In this document: positions 18,527 to 27,923 of the stretch, piece by piece | How the letters are laid out: the number at the start of each line of letters is the position of its first letter | Position numbering within the stretch: the stretch's first letter is position 1 | Assembly (NCBI RefSeq): GCF_900100115.1 | Contig: NZ_FNKL01000002.1 | Location: 744,001-808,000 of the forward strand | Direction: 5' to 3' | From: Chryseobacterium soldanellicola | Lineage (GTDB): Bacteria > Bacteroidota > Bacteroidia > Flavobacteriales > Weeksellaceae | DNA length: 64,000 nucleotides | Notes under the pieces: model-generated | What the model was told of the DNA's origin: nothing | What the model saw: only the letters and a program-made list of their open reading frames with translations | Databases searched by the model: none | Program-made: the position numbers and the translations under genes

Positions 18527-19615
18527 ATGAATAAAGATCAGCAAATAAGCAGTGTAAAAATAAAGCAGGTCTCTTTGCTTGCAATAATTTTGGTGTTAAC
18601 GGCCTTAATTTGTTTTAATCTTGCCCTTTTTATCCCTTCGGTTTTGGGGGCGATTACAATTTATGTCGTTTGCCGGAAGTATAATTTTTACCTTCAGGAA
18701 GAAAAAAAATGGAAGCCCTGGGCTTCATCGCTTGTTTTAATGCTTGCAAGTTTAATTATTCTTATTCTTCCGATCTATTTTATTGGTGATCTTCTGATTG
18801 ATAAATTGGGAAATGCACAGGCCTACATGACAAAATTTAATGTGTTTCTTGAAAAAATACACTCTTACATTTATTCAAAAATAGGGTTTGATATATTAAG
18901 TAAAGAAAATATGGTCAAGCTGAGAAGTTCTGTAGGACAATTCTCAACCAAAGCTTTAAGCGGAACTTTTAATACTTTAACGGTTGTGCTTTCCATGTAT
19001 TTTATTCTTTATTTTATGCTGGAAAAACCGAGGCTTTTTGAGAAAATTCTTTCATCATCTGCACCTCTTAAAAGAGCAAATGTTTCTTTGATCGGTGAAA
19101 AGCTGAGAAAATTAATCATGGCCAACGCAATCGGGATTCCTGTTGTGGCAATGGGGCAGGGGCTTGTTGCTTTGATAGGGTATTTTATTTTTGGAGCGCC
19201 GAGCCCTGTTTTGTTATTTGCTTTAACAGCGGCGGCTTCAATGGTTCCTGTAGTCGGAGCGGCGATTGTTTATATCCCTGTTTGTATTTTCATGATCGCG
19301 GAAGGTGATACGGGACACGGACTTGGACTTGCTGCATATTGTTTAATTATAGTGGGATTAACAGATAATTTGCTCCGCTTTACGCTTCTGAAAAAACTGG
19401 AAGATATTCATCCTTTAAATACCGTTTTCGGAATTATCATGGGAATGAGCTTATTCGGATTCATGGGCTTAATTTTTGGTCCGATCCTGATCTCTTTTAC
19501 TCTTCTCCTGATTCAAGTTTATAGAAATGAATTTTCGGATGAAGACACTCCTCCCGATCTTCATTTACCGGATAAAGATGATGAGCTGGAAGAAAAAATT
19601 AATTTAATAGTATAA
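18527..19615 (+). CDS. AI-2E family (PerM/TqsA) transporter
   Basis: 362-aa inner-membrane protein of the AI-2E transporter family. An N-terminal pair of helices (LLAIILVLTALICFNLALFI, VLMLASLIILILPIYFIG) is followed by a long soluble helical segment and the diagnostic C-terminal membrane bundle: LYFMLEKPR, VVAMGQGLVALIGYFIFGAPSPVLL, SMVPVVGAAIVYIPV and the FGIIMGMSLFGFMGLIFGPI hairpin. The substrate is not predictable; family members export quorum signals, Na+ or unknown solutes. The stop codon overlaps the next start in TAATG. Confidence 0.92.
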   Translation: MNKDQQISSVKIKQVSLLAIILVLTALICFNLALFIPSVLGAITIYVVCRKYNFYLQEEKKWKPWASSLVLMLASLIILILPIYFIGDLLIDKLGNAQAYMTKFNVFLEKIHSYIYSKIGFDILSKENMVKLRSSVGQFSTKALSGTFNTLTVVLSMYFILYFMLEKPRLFEKILSSSAPLKRANVSLIGEKLRKLIMANAIGIPVVAMGQGLVALIGYFIFGAPSPVLLFALTAAASMVPVVGAAIVYIPVCIFMIAEGDTGHGLGLAAYCLIIVGLTDNLLRFTLLKKLEDIHPLNTVFGIIMGMSLFGFMGLIFGPILISFTLLLIQVYRNEFSDEDTPPDLHLPDKDDELEEKINLIV

Positions 19616-19881
19616 TGATGGAAGGAATAAACCCGGAAATATTACAAGAAATATGTGTCGTAAAAATGCCCTTCGGAAAATATGAAGGAACTGTAATTGC
19701 AGACTTACCGATAAGCTATCTCGAATGGTTTCACCGGCAGGGAATGCCCAAAGGTAAACTGGGAATGCAGCTAGCTACGATTTACGAAATAAAATTAAAT
19801 GGCCTGATGGATTTACTGATTCCAATTCGTGGAGGAGCTGTGAATTACGAAAAGCCAAAAACAAAGACCTACAAATTTTAG
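19615..19881 (+). CDS. DUF3820 family protein
   Basis: 88 aa, overlapping the transporter gene by 1 bp (TAATG), hence translationally coupled. The conserved MPFGKYEGTVIADLPISYLEWF segment defines DUF3820, also called the putative quorum-sensing-regulated virulence factor family. No membrane or export signal. A second ATG at 19618 is an equally possible start. Function unknown. Confidence 0.88.
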   Translation: MMEGINPEILQEICVVKMPFGKYEGTVIADLPISYLEWFHRQGMPKGKLGMQLATIYEIKLNGLMDLLIPIRGGAVNYEKPKTKTYKF

Positions 19882-19885
19882 CATA

Positions 19886-19920
19886 AAGTTTCGGCGGCAC
19901 CGAAGGTGCCGCCGAAACTT
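19886..19920. terminator. Perfect 16-bp hairpin with 3-nt loop, bidirectional terminator
   Basis: AAGTTTCGGCGGCACC, GAA, GGTGCCGCCGAAACTT. It lies between convergent genes and is unusually GC-rich for this genome. Confidence 0.8.
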
Positions 19921-19941
19921 ATTTTATCGAAAAGCTTTATC

Positions 19942-20316
19942 TTATTTCGGTTCCCACAACTCAATCTTATTATCTTCAATATCAAGAATGTGCACGAATT
20001 TTCCGTAGTCATAAGTCGCGATTTCGTCAAGAATTTTCACCCCTTCTTTTTTTAATTCTTCAACTAACGCTTCCAAATCAGAAACGGTGTAATTGATCAT
20101 AAACTCTCTTGCAGAAGGCTCAAAATACTTTGTTGTCTCTGCAAACGGGCTCCAGGACAAAGAACCATTTGGATTAGAGCCGGCTACATCTTTCCATTCA
20201 AAAGTTGCTCCGTAATCGTTGGTGTCCAGGCCAAGATGAGTTTTATACCATTCTTTCATTTTTTGCGGGTCTTTGCATTTGAAAAAAATGCCGCCAATTC
20301 CTGTTACTTTTTTCAT
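19942..20316 (-). CDS. VOC family (glyoxalase-like) protein
   Basis: 124-aa vicinal-oxygen-chelate fold protein with two beta-alpha-beta-beta-beta halves: GIGGIFFKCKDPQKMKEWYKTHLGL at the start and FVHILDIEDNKIELWEP at the end, where Glu of IELWEP is the usual metal ligand. Single-domain proteins of this length normally dimerise. Substrate unknown; could be a glyoxalase, dioxygenase-like or resistance protein. It lies 45 bp downstream of uvrB on the same strand and may be co-transcribed with it. Confidence 0.88.
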   Translation of the reverse strand: MKKVTGIGGIFFKCKDPQKMKEWYKTHLGLDTNDYGATFEWKDVAGSNPNGSLSWSPFAETTKYFEPSAREFMINYTVSDLEALVEELKKEGVKILDEIATYDYGKFVHILDIEDNKIELWEPK

Positions 20317-20361
20317 TTTCTTATGTTATAGTTTTATGTTTAATTTATTTATAATCAATAG

Positions 20362-22353
20362 TTAAGCTTTCAAAGCAGCAATTTCATCCCTTAATTTAGC
20401 GGCTTTAATAAAATCAAGATTTTTGGCAGCGGCTTCCATTTCTTTTTGCTTTTGGCCGATCATTTTTTCGACATCTTCCGTTGCGTATGTCGCTTTTACT
20501 TCGGCTACTTTTTGTAGAATCTGTTTTTGAGTATATTTTTCATCCGGGAAATCCTTGGTTCTGCCGACTAAATTTTCCGATATTTTCTTATTTAAAGCAG
20601 TTGGGACCTTGTTATTCTCTTTATTATATTGTATTTGTTTCTCACGACGGTAGTTGGTTTCATCAATCGTTGCCTGCATTGATTTTGTCATCTTATCGGC
20701 ATACAAAATAGCTTTACCGTTAATATTTCTTGCGGCTCTACCGACCGTCTGAATCATTGATCTTCTGCTCCTTAGCATTCCTTCTTTATCGGCATCTAAG
20801 ATGGCAACCAACGAAACTTCAGGTAAATCCAAACCTTCTCTTAATAAGTTGACTCCAATTAAAACATCAAAAAGACCGACACGCAGGTCATGCATAATCT
20901 GAATACGCTCCAATGTTTCTACATCAGAGTGAATATATCTCGTTCTGATCCCGAATTTTGTGAAATATTTGGTTAATTCTTCCGCCATTTTTTTGGTCAG
21001 AGTCGTCACTAAAACCCTTTCATCAATATCAGCTCTTTTCCGGATTTCTTCCATTAAATCATCGATCTGATTCTGGCTTGGCCTGATTTCAATAACAGGG
21101 TCTAAAAGCCCTGTCGGACGAATAATTTGCTCAATATACGTTCCTCCTGATTTTTCCAGCTCATAATCAGCGGGTGTTGCAGAAACGTAGATTACCTGAT
21201 TTTGAATTGCTTCATATTCCTCAAATTTTAAAGGCCTGTTATCCATTGCGGCAGGAAGTCGGAATCCGTATTCAACCAAAGCTTCTTTTCGGCTTCTGTC
21301 GCCTCCATACATTGCATGAACCTGTGGAACGGTAACGTGGCTTTCATCAATGACCATTAAATAATCTTTAGGAAAATAATCTAATAAGCAGAAAGGCCTG
21401 GAACCCGGAAGCCTCCCGTCTAAATATCGCGAATAGTTCTCGATGCCCGAACAATAACCCAATTCTTTAATCATTTCGAGATCAAGCTCTGTTCTTTCCT
21501 GTAATCTTTTGGCTTCCAAGGGTTTTCCTATTTCACTGAAGAAATCGACCTGTTTTACCATATCATCCTGAATATTTTTAATAGCTCCGTTTAAAGTTTC
21601 TTTTGAAGTCACAAAAAGATTGGCAGGATAAATCTGAATCTGATCAAAATTTGCCGTAACATTTCCCGAAACCGGGTCAAAACTCTGAATTTTTTCAATT
21701 TCATCCCCAAAAAACTGAATTCTGACTGCATTATCTGCATAAGCGGGAAATATATCGATCACATCTCCTTTTACCCTGAACGTACCGCGTTGGAACTCAC
21801 TTAATGTTCTGGAATATAGGGCGTTAACTAAAGAATGGAGAAGCGCGGTTCTCGTTACTTTCTCGCCAATTGCAACAGAAATCAGTGACTTATGAAATTC
21901 TGCAGGATTTCCCACACCATAAATACAGGATACTGAAGCAACGATCAACACATCACGCCTTCCGGAAAGCAAGCTCGCAATAGCTGAAAGTCGTAGTTTT
22001 TCAACTTCTTCATTGATGCTCAGGTCCTTTTCTATATAAGTTCCGGTGGTGGCAATGTAGGCTTCCGGTTGATAATAGTCGTAATAGCTCACAAAATATT
22101 CAACAGCATTGTCAGGAAAAAATTCTTTAAATTCCATAAAAAGCTGTGCTGCTAACGTCTTATTATGGGCCATGACGATCGTTGGCCTTTGCACGTTCTG
22201 AATAACGTTGGCAACGGTAAAAGTTTTCCCGGAACCCGTAACACCCAGTAAAGTCTGGTATTTTTCGCCAATTTCTATTCCTTCGGTAAGTTTTTCAATG
22301 GCTTGAGGTTGGTCGCCGGTTGGTTTATATTCTGATTGAAGATTGAAATTCAT
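20362..22353 (-). CDS. uvrB: UvrABC excinuclease subunit B
   Basis: 663-aa nucleotide-excision-repair helicase-like subunit that verifies damage loaded by UvrA and recruits UvrC. Walker A GVTGSGKT lies at residues 37-44. The damage-probing beta-hairpin region [11 protein letters not shown], the [11 protein letters not shown] box, the helicase segment [30 protein letters not shown] (read in parts) and QTVGRAARN are intact. The C-terminal UVR motif for UvrC contact is present ([20 protein letters not shown]). Its -7 box is 4 nt from the ATG, predicting a leaderless transcript; no LexA-like site was recognised. Confidence 0.98.
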   Translation of the reverse strand: MNFNLQSEYKPTGDQPQAIEKLTEGIEIGEKYQTLLGVTGSGKTFTVANVIQNVQRPTIVMAHNKTLAAQLFMEFKEFFPDNAVEYFVSYYDYYQPEAYIATTGTYIEKDLSINEEVEKLRLSAIASLLSGRRDVLIVASVSCIYGVGNPAEFHKSLISVAIGEKVTRTALLHSLVNALYSRTLSEFQRGTFRVKGDVIDIFPAYADNAVRIQFFGDEIEKIQSFDPVSGNVTANFDQIQIYPANLFVTSKETLNGAIKNIQDDMVKQVDFFSEIGKPLEAKRLQERTELDLEMIKELGYCSGIENYSRYLDGRLPGSRPFCLLDYFPKDYLMVIDESHVTVPQVHAMYGGDRSRKEALVEYGFRLPAAMDNRPLKFEEYEAIQNQVIYVSATPADYELEKSGGTYIEQIIRPTGLLDPVIEIRPSQNQIDDLMEEIRKRADIDERVLVTTLTKKMAEELTKYFTKFGIRTRYIHSDVETLERIQIMHDLRVGLFDVLIGVNLLREGLDLPEVSLVAILDADKEGMLRSRRSMIQTVGRAARNINGKAILYADKMTKSMQATIDETNYRREKQIQYNKENNKVPTALNKKISENLVGRTKDFPDEKYTQKQILQKVAEVKATYATEDVEKMIGQKQKEMEAAAKNLDFIKAAKLRDEIAALKA

Positions 22354-22357
22354 ACAT

Positions 22358-22365
22358 CAAATTTA
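22358..22365 (-). promoter_or_regulatory. -7 box of uvrB, 4 nt from the start codon
   Basis: TAAATTTG, ATGT, then the uvrB ATG, on the minus strand. Confidence 0.55.
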
Positions 22366-22453
22366 GGAATAAAAAAGAGTCCTTAAAAATTTTACCGGTC
22401 AATTTATGGCATTATTTTTCCATTCATTTTAATTAATCACTAATTACAATACT

Positions 22454-23671
22454 ATGAAAATCAGACCATTTTATATTCCTGTTTTAAGCTTTTTACTGCT
22501 TTTATCATCATCCCATAAAAATAATGCTAAAGCTCAGGAAATAGGCAAAGACGGAAGTGTGGAAACCGCAAAACCCAATTCGGATTATAAACCTGCCTTT
22601 GTGGGGCAAACAAGAATTAAAGCGGTAAAAACCTCAACTCCTTATACTGTTGAAATTCTAAGTAAAGCCTTAGGAAAACCCTGGGGAATTATTAATTTAC
22701 CTGACGGAAGATTTTTAATTACAGACAAAAGAGGCTATATGAATGTTGTCTCAACGGACGGGAAACAAATTTCAAAGATCGAAGGATTTCCAAAAGTTGA
22801 TGATAAAGGACAAGGCGGAATGCTTGATATAGCGCTCGATCCCGATTTTAAAACCAATAATCTAATTTATTTCAGCTTTTCTGAACCTTATGAAAAAGGA
22901 AATCATACAGCAGTTGCAAAAGGAATGCTTTCTCCGGATTTAAAAAATATTTCTGAAGTAAAAGTGATTTTCCGGGCAACTCCTACGTACGATGGTGACA
23001 AACATTACGGAAGCAGATTAGCATTCGATAAAGAAGGTAATTTATTTGTAAGTACAGGCGAAAGATCGGATAAACAGACGAGAGTATATGCTCAAAGAAC
23101 AGATAATTATTTAGGTAAAATTTTAAAAATTACCAAAGACGGAAAACCTGCTCCCGGAAATCCTTTTATTGGAAAAGCCGGATTTAAACCTGAAATTTAT
23201 GCTTACGGAATCAGAAATCCTCAAGGTTTGGCGATTGACCCCAACGGAAATCTTTGGGACGTTGAGATGGGGCCGAGAGGTGGTGATGAAATCAATTTAA
23301 TTCAGGCCGGAAAAAATTATGGTTGGGGAGATGTAACTTATGGAATTGAATATTCTGGTGAAAAAATAAATAACGGAACAACCCAAAAAGCAGGAACTGA
23401 GCAGCCTGTTTATTATTGGGATCCTGTGATTTCGCCAAGCGGAGTCACTTTCTACACCGGAAATATCGACGAATGGAAAGGGAATCTATTCATCGGCTGC
23501 TTAAGCGGTGAACATATCAACAGGATTGTGATGAAAGATAATAAAGTTGTCGGTGAAGAACGTCTTTTGGCAGATCAGAAAGAAAGATTCCGTGATGTAT
23601 TAAATGGCGCGGATGGAAATCTCTACGGCATCACCGACAGCGGAAAATTGTATAAAATATCAAAAAAATAG
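22454..23671 (+). CDS. PQQ-dependent sugar dehydrogenase (Asd/YliI-like)
   Basis: 405-aa exported six-bladed beta-propeller of the soluble glucose/sorbosone dehydrogenase family, predicted to oxidise aldoses in the periplasm with PQQ. A signal peptide covers about residues 1-27 (FYIPVLSFLLLLSSSH). Family segments include LGKPWGIINLPDGRFLITDKRG, GQGGMLDIALDPDF, HYGSRLAFDKEGNLFVSTGE with the active-site HYGS-type His, EIYAYGIRNPQGLAIDPNGNLW, EMGPRGGDEINLI and YGWGDVTYGIEYSG. PQQ biosynthesis genes are not in the window, so the cofactor may come from the environment or other loci. Monocistronic with a strong terminator. Confidence 0.9.
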   Translation: MKIRPFYIPVLSFLLLLSSSHKNNAKAQEIGKDGSVETAKPNSDYKPAFVGQTRIKAVKTSTPYTVEILSKALGKPWGIINLPDGRFLITDKRGYMNVVSTDGKQISKIEGFPKVDDKGQGGMLDIALDPDFKTNNLIYFSFSEPYEKGNHTAVAKGMLSPDLKNISEVKVIFRATPTYDGDKHYGSRLAFDKEGNLFVSTGERSDKQTRVYAQRTDNYLGKILKITKDGKPAPGNPFIGKAGFKPEIYAYGIRNPQGLAIDPNGNLWDVEMGPRGGDEINLIQAGKNYGWGDVTYGIEYSGEKINNGTTQKAGTEQPVYYWDPVISPSGVTFYTGNIDEWKGNLFIGCLSGEHINRIVMKDNKVVGEERLLADQKERFRDVLNGADGNLYGITDSGKLYKISKK

Positions 23672-23685
23672 TCTTTTATATTAAT

Positions 23686-23720
23686 GGTTCGGGCTCAAAA
23701 CTTCGTTTTGAGCCCGAACC
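23686..23720. terminator. Perfect 16-bp hairpin with 3-nt loop, bidirectional terminator
   Basis: GGTTCGGGCTCAAAAC, TTC, GTTTTGAGCCCGAACC. Same geometry as the hairpin at 19886-19920; it lies between the convergent dehydrogenase and TonB receptor genes. Confidence 0.8.
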
Positions 23721-23800
23721 GCTTTTTACCTATTTAAAGCAGTCGTTTCATCAGAAAAATTTATTTTTCAAATCTTTGCGGCAAAAACCTTAAAAAGTAT

Positions 23801-26236
23801 TTAAAATCTAAAATTAAATCTGGCAAAAACCTGTCTCCCCGCAAACCCCATTTGTACGGGATCAAAAATACCGCCTGATTCTGTATTTCCTTGCGAAACG
23901 TGAGTGGTTTGTAACGTCGGATATCGGTTGAATAAATTTTTGCTTCCGATCGTTAAATTAACATTTTTTGAAAACTCATACCCGAAAGATAAATCTGTTG
24001 TGACCTTTGGATTATAGGTCTGATAATCATCTGGACCGTTGTAGCCAACTAAAGTAACTTTATCAAATCTTACGAGCTGTAGATTAGCATTGAACTTGCT
24101 GATTTTATAATTTAAATTTAAATTAATCTTCGTTTTCGGAGCGGAAGCTAAAATAAAAGCTCTTTCTCTCGGGCTTAGATAAATCTCTTCTTTCCCTTTT
24201 AATTTATCGGAAGTATTCACTTTGGTAATCTCCATTTCGTTGTAATTTCCGGCTAAAGTTGCGGTCAGTTTTCCGCTGCCGATGTTTTGATTATAGCTTA
24301 AAATAACGTCTATACCTTTTGTTCTCGTATCAATGGCGTTGGTGAAAAATTGCGCCTGATCAATGTGATTATCAATTAAAATCTGTCCGATTGCGTCATC
24401 ATCCTGAGAAAAATTTCCTGTTAAAACAATTCTGTCTTTTACTTTAATATAATATCCGTCAACAGTTGCGGTAAATTTTCCGGAATTAAAAGTAAATCCG
24501 GCACTTCCATTCACCGATGTTTCCTGTTTTAATTGAGGAATTCCGACAGCTTTCGCTAAATCACTGTCATTGGACGCTAATTGAATCGTAACTAAGTCGC
24601 CGCCCTGAAAATTAGTGAACTGTAAGCTGTAGTATTTTTGAGCTAATGAAGGCGCTCTAAAGCCTGTAGAAGCCGATCCGCGAAAGGCAAACTGAGGTGT
24701 TATTTTATATCTTGTGGCAAATTTTCCGTTGATGGTATTTCCGAAATCATTGTAATTTTCAAATCTTCCGGCAATGCTGATCATCCAGTCTTTGGTGATA
24801 TCGAGCTCTGTATCAATGTAGGCTGCAAAATTATTTCTGCTTTTATCAACTTCCTGAGAATATCCGGGAAAACCCTGTGATCCGCCTGGTCTAATATCTC
24901 CGCTTAAAGGATTTGTAACCAATAAAGCCGGATCTGTATTTGCGGTTACAATATTTCCGTTGACGTCATACATGGCGTAGGAAGCCTCTTCACCTTTAAT
25001 TACATTGAATTTTTCATATCTGAATTCCGATCCGAAAGCGATATTCAGGCCTTCCAGAACACTGAACTGTTTTGAAGCATTAAAACCTGTCGTATTTTGC
25101 AGTAAAGAATGCCCTCCCGCATTAAAGCTGGTGGGTGAATTTACGCCTAAAGTCGCATTAATCGTATGATCGATCTGATAAGTAAATCTGTTGCTTCCGA
25201 AAGCATTATAAAAATCAACATCCCAATCGGCAATTTTAAATTTTAATCCGTTATCAAACGTAAAATCCGTAATGCTGGTAGCCTGAATTGGGTTAAAACC
25301 GTTTGGATACACTTCCGGAATATTTCCGTCTGCATCGGCACTTCTCGTCCATGCATAAGCGTCTGTTTTTCTTTGTGAAAAGCCCTGTCTTGAATAAAAT
25401 TTAAGATTATCCGACAACGGAACTTCTATATTTCCGAAAAAGTAAAAATTCTGTGATTTTGCATCACCAAATCGCTGTCTCGGAGCCTCATATTTTTCAG
25501 GATTGGCATTTCTGATCGCATATTCTTTATTGATAAATTCAGCAGTGAAATTTCCAAAACCTCCTTTGGAACCTATCTTTGTTCCGAAATTACCACTGAA
25601 ATCAAAAGTGTTCCCATCTATTTTCCGGTCTGAAACAACGTCGTTATTTCCCGGACTTTTAAAAAGATTCATTCCATAGAACGTGTTGCCTTCAAAACCT
25701 TTATCACGATCATTTAAAATAACATTGATAACTCCTGCAATGGCGTCAGAACCATATTGGGCAGAGGCTCCGTCACGAAGAACTTCGATTCTTTTAATGG
25801 CTCCGATCGGAATTGTATTCATATCTGAGCCGGTATTTCCTCTTCCTTTTGTTCCGAAAAGATTAATAAGAGAAGATTGATGATATCTTTTTCCATTCAA
25901 TAAAAGCAAAGTCTGATCGGGGCCCAAACCTCTTAAGGTCGAAGGATCCACAGCATCGGCTCCGTCAGAACCTGATTGTTTATTAGAATTAAAAGAAGGA
26001 GCGGCAAACTGCAGGAGCTGATTTACTTCAACCTGTCCGGTCGACTGGCTTACCTGCTTAATATCAATTACATCAATAGGCACGGGAGTATCAATGACGG
26101 TTCTTTTCTTATTTCGGCTTCCGGTGATGGTGACTTCATCGATCTTTTTTTCTTTTGAGATCGTATCATTTATTTCCTGTGAATACAACATGGAGCCTAC
26201 ACCAAGAAAAGCGGCACTTAAATACTTAATTTTCAT
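23801..26236 (-). CDS. TonB-dependent outer-membrane receptor
   Basis: 811 aa. Signal peptide (MKIKYLSAAFLGVGSMLYSQ), TonB box region (KKIDEVTITGSRNKKR), plug domain at about residues 45-170 with VNQLLQFAAPSFNS, STLRGLGPDQTLLLLNGKRYHQS and EVLRDGASAQYGSDAIAGVINV, then a 22-strand-type barrel ending in the aromatic C-terminus RQVFARFNFRF. The plug wording (LVLLNGKRYH, GASAQYGSDAIAGVIN) is that of the TonB receptors often found for carbohydrates, vitamin or metal chelates in Sphingomonads and Bacteroidota. No SusD partner is nearby, so the ligand is unknown. Confidence 0.93.
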   Translation of the reverse strand: MKIKYLSAAFLGVGSMLYSQEINDTISKEKKIDEVTITGSRNKKRTVIDTPVPIDVIDIKQVSQSTGQVEVNQLLQFAAPSFNSNKQSGSDGADAVDPSTLRGLGPDQTLLLLNGKRYHQSSLINLFGTKGRGNTGSDMNTIPIGAIKRIEVLRDGASAQYGSDAIAGVINVILNDRDKGFEGNTFYGMNLFKSPGNNDVVSDRKIDGNTFDFSGNFGTKIGSKGGFGNFTAEFINKEYAIRNANPEKYEAPRQRFGDAKSQNFYFFGNIEVPLSDNLKFYSRQGFSQRKTDAYAWTRSADADGNIPEVYPNGFNPIQATSITDFTFDNGLKFKIADWDVDFYNAFGSNRFTYQIDHTINATLGVNSPTSFNAGGHSLLQNTTGFNASKQFSVLEGLNIAFGSEFRYEKFNVIKGEEASYAMYDVNGNIVTANTDPALLVTNPLSGDIRPGGSQGFPGYSQEVDKSRNNFAAYIDTELDITKDWMISIAGRFENYNDFGNTINGKFATRYKITPQFAFRGSASTGFRAPSLAQKYYSLQFTNFQGGDLVTIQLASNDSDLAKAVGIPQLKQETSVNGSAGFTFNSGKFTATVDGYYIKVKDRIVLTGNFSQDDDAIGQILIDNHIDQAQFFTNAIDTRTKGIDVILSYNQNIGSGKLTATLAGNYNEMEITKVNTSDKLKGKEEIYLSPRERAFILASAPKTKINLNLNYKISKFNANLQLVRFDKVTLVGYNGPDDYQTYNPKVTTDLSFGYEFSKNVNLTIGSKNLFNRYPTLQTTHVSQGNTESGGIFDPVQMGFAGRQVFARFNFRF

Positions 26237-26428
26237 ATCTATCGAGTTTTTTTTATTTTGGAATTAAATCAAATGTATTAAAATTTGGCTATAAATCCAC
26301 AAGAAAACTCACTATTGTTTGAAAAGTATTATGTATTAAATTGAATTTATTGAATATTAGTAAATTTTTATATAGTTGCTTGTTATACATTATTTTTATA
26401 CACTTAAAAAGCTTATAAAATCAATAAA

Positions 26429-26453
26429 AAAACCGAGAACTTATCTCGGTTTT
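26429..26453 (-). terminator. Terminator after tryptophanase
   Basis: AAAACCGAGA / TCTCGGTTTT stem with a short loop, 5 bp past the tryptophanase stop on the minus strand. Confidence 0.8.
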
Positions 26454-26457
26454 AATT

Positions 26458-27834
26458 TTATGCTTCTTCCAGCTGAACTGTAAAGTGTCTCAACAAATCT
26501 GGTTCCCATGTGATTTTGTAGCCTTTTGCAATGTCATCACGTCTTTCGTAAACGTTCTTGATGGCTGCCGCAATATAATCCATATGGTTGTTGGTGTATG
26601 TTCTTCTAGGAATTGCAAGACGAACCAATTCCAACTTAGGGTAACGGTTTTCTCTGGTTTCAGGATCTCTATCTGCCAGTAAAGTTCCGATTTCTACGGT
26701 TCTGATTCCTGCTTCTTTATAAATCTCAAGACCTAAAGTCTGTGCCGGATATTCTGCACGCGAAACGTTTGGTAAGAAATTTAATGAATCAATGAAAACA
26801 GCGTGTCCACCGATTGGTTTTTGTACAGGAATTCCGTATTCGATTAATTTATGACCAAGATATTCAACCTGTGAAATTCTGCTTTCTAAATAAGCAAATT
26901 CAGTGGCCTCATTTAAACCAACAGCCAAAGCTGCCATATCTCTTCCCGCCATACCGCCGTAAGTAATGAAACCTTCGTAGATAATGGTAAAGTTTGATGC
27001 TTTTCTGAAGACATCTTCGCTATTCAAAGCAATGAAACCTCCGATATTAACAAGACCGTCTTTTTTAGAGCTCATTGTCATTCCGTCTCCGTAAGAGAAA
27101 ACTTCTTTGCAAATCTCCTTGATGGTTCTGTTTTCCTGCCCTTTTTCTCTTTTTTTAATGAAATAAGCGTTTTCAGCAAATCTTGCTGAATCAAAGAAAA
27201 CAGGAACTCCATATTTATTAGAAAGTTCTCTTACAGCTTTCATGTTTTCTAAAGAAACAGGCTGCCCTCCTGAAGAATTACAAGTAATTGTAATCAAGCA
27301 GAAAGGTATTTTTTCTCTTGGATGGCTTTTATAAACTTCTTCCAGCTTTTCAAGATCAATATTACCTTTGAACGGATGTAAGTCATTGATATCAAAAGCT
27401 TCATCAATCGTACAATCAATGGCGTGAGCTTTTCTGAATTCAATATGTCCTTTTGTTGTATCGAAGTGTGAATTCCCCGGAACCACATCACCGTCTTTAA
27501 CTAAAACTGAAAATAAAACATTCTCAGCCGCTCTTCCCTGGTGAGTTGGCAAAAGATATTTGAATCCGGTAATATTTTGTACTGTTTCGTGTAATTCCTG
27601 AAACGAACGAGAGCCGGCATAGCTTTCGTCTCCGGTCATTAAAGCGCCCCATTGTCTGTCGGACATTGCTCCGGTTCCTGAATCAGTCAGCAGATCAATA
27701 AAAACCTGTGAAGATTTTAGATTAAATAAATTATAGTTAGCGTCCTTAAGCCACTGCTCTCTCTCTTCTCTTGTTGATTGACGAATTTCTTCAACCATTT
27801 TAATGCGGAAAGGTTCCGCGTACGGTAAATTCAT
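26458..27834 (-). CDS. tnaA: Tryptophanase
   Basis: 458-aa fold-type I PLP beta-eliminating lyase that converts tryptophan to indole, pyruvate and ammonia. The PLP lysine is Lys258 in MTMSSKKDG. Length and many segments (AMSDRQWGALMTGDE, VNIGGFIAL, TYGGMAGRDM, IPRRTYTNNHMD) look closer to tyrosine phenol-lyase. The specificity residues, however, are tryptophanase-like: Asp125 in FDTTKGH where tyrosine phenol-lyase has Thr, and Ile382 in RTVEIGTLL where it has the phenol-lyase Arg. It lies 89 bp after the DUF502 gene on the same strand. No tnaC-like leader peptide or Trp permease was seen. Confidence 0.9.
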   Translation of the reverse strand: MNLPYAEPFRIKMVEEIRQSTREEREQWLKDANYNLFNLKSSQVFIDLLTDSGTGAMSDRQWGALMTGDESYAGSRSFQELHETVQNITGFKYLLPTHQGRAAENVLFSVLVKDGDVVPGNSHFDTTKGHIEFRKAHAIDCTIDEAFDINDLHPFKGNIDLEKLEEVYKSHPREKIPFCLITITCNSSGGQPVSLENMKAVRELSNKYGVPVFFDSARFAENAYFIKKREKGQENRTIKEICKEVFSYGDGMTMSSKKDGLVNIGGFIALNSEDVFRKASNFTIIYEGFITYGGMAGRDMAALAVGLNEATEFAYLESRISQVEYLGHKLIEYGIPVQKPIGGHAVFIDSLNFLPNVSRAEYPAQTLGLEIYKEAGIRTVEIGTLLADRDPETRENRYPKLELVRLAIPRRTYTNNHMDYIAAAIKNVYERRDDIAKGYKITWEPDLLRHFTVQLEEA

Positions 27835-27923
27835 GAGTTAATTATTTTTAGATTGTTGTAAAGAAAAATTTATTTGAAATAAAATTCAAACTCATCATGT
27901 ATTTTAAAAGTAGATTGAGGAGA

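Noticed and set aside
26458..27834. Tyrosine phenol-lyase
   Set aside because: Specificity positions carry Asp125 and Ile382, as in tryptophanase.
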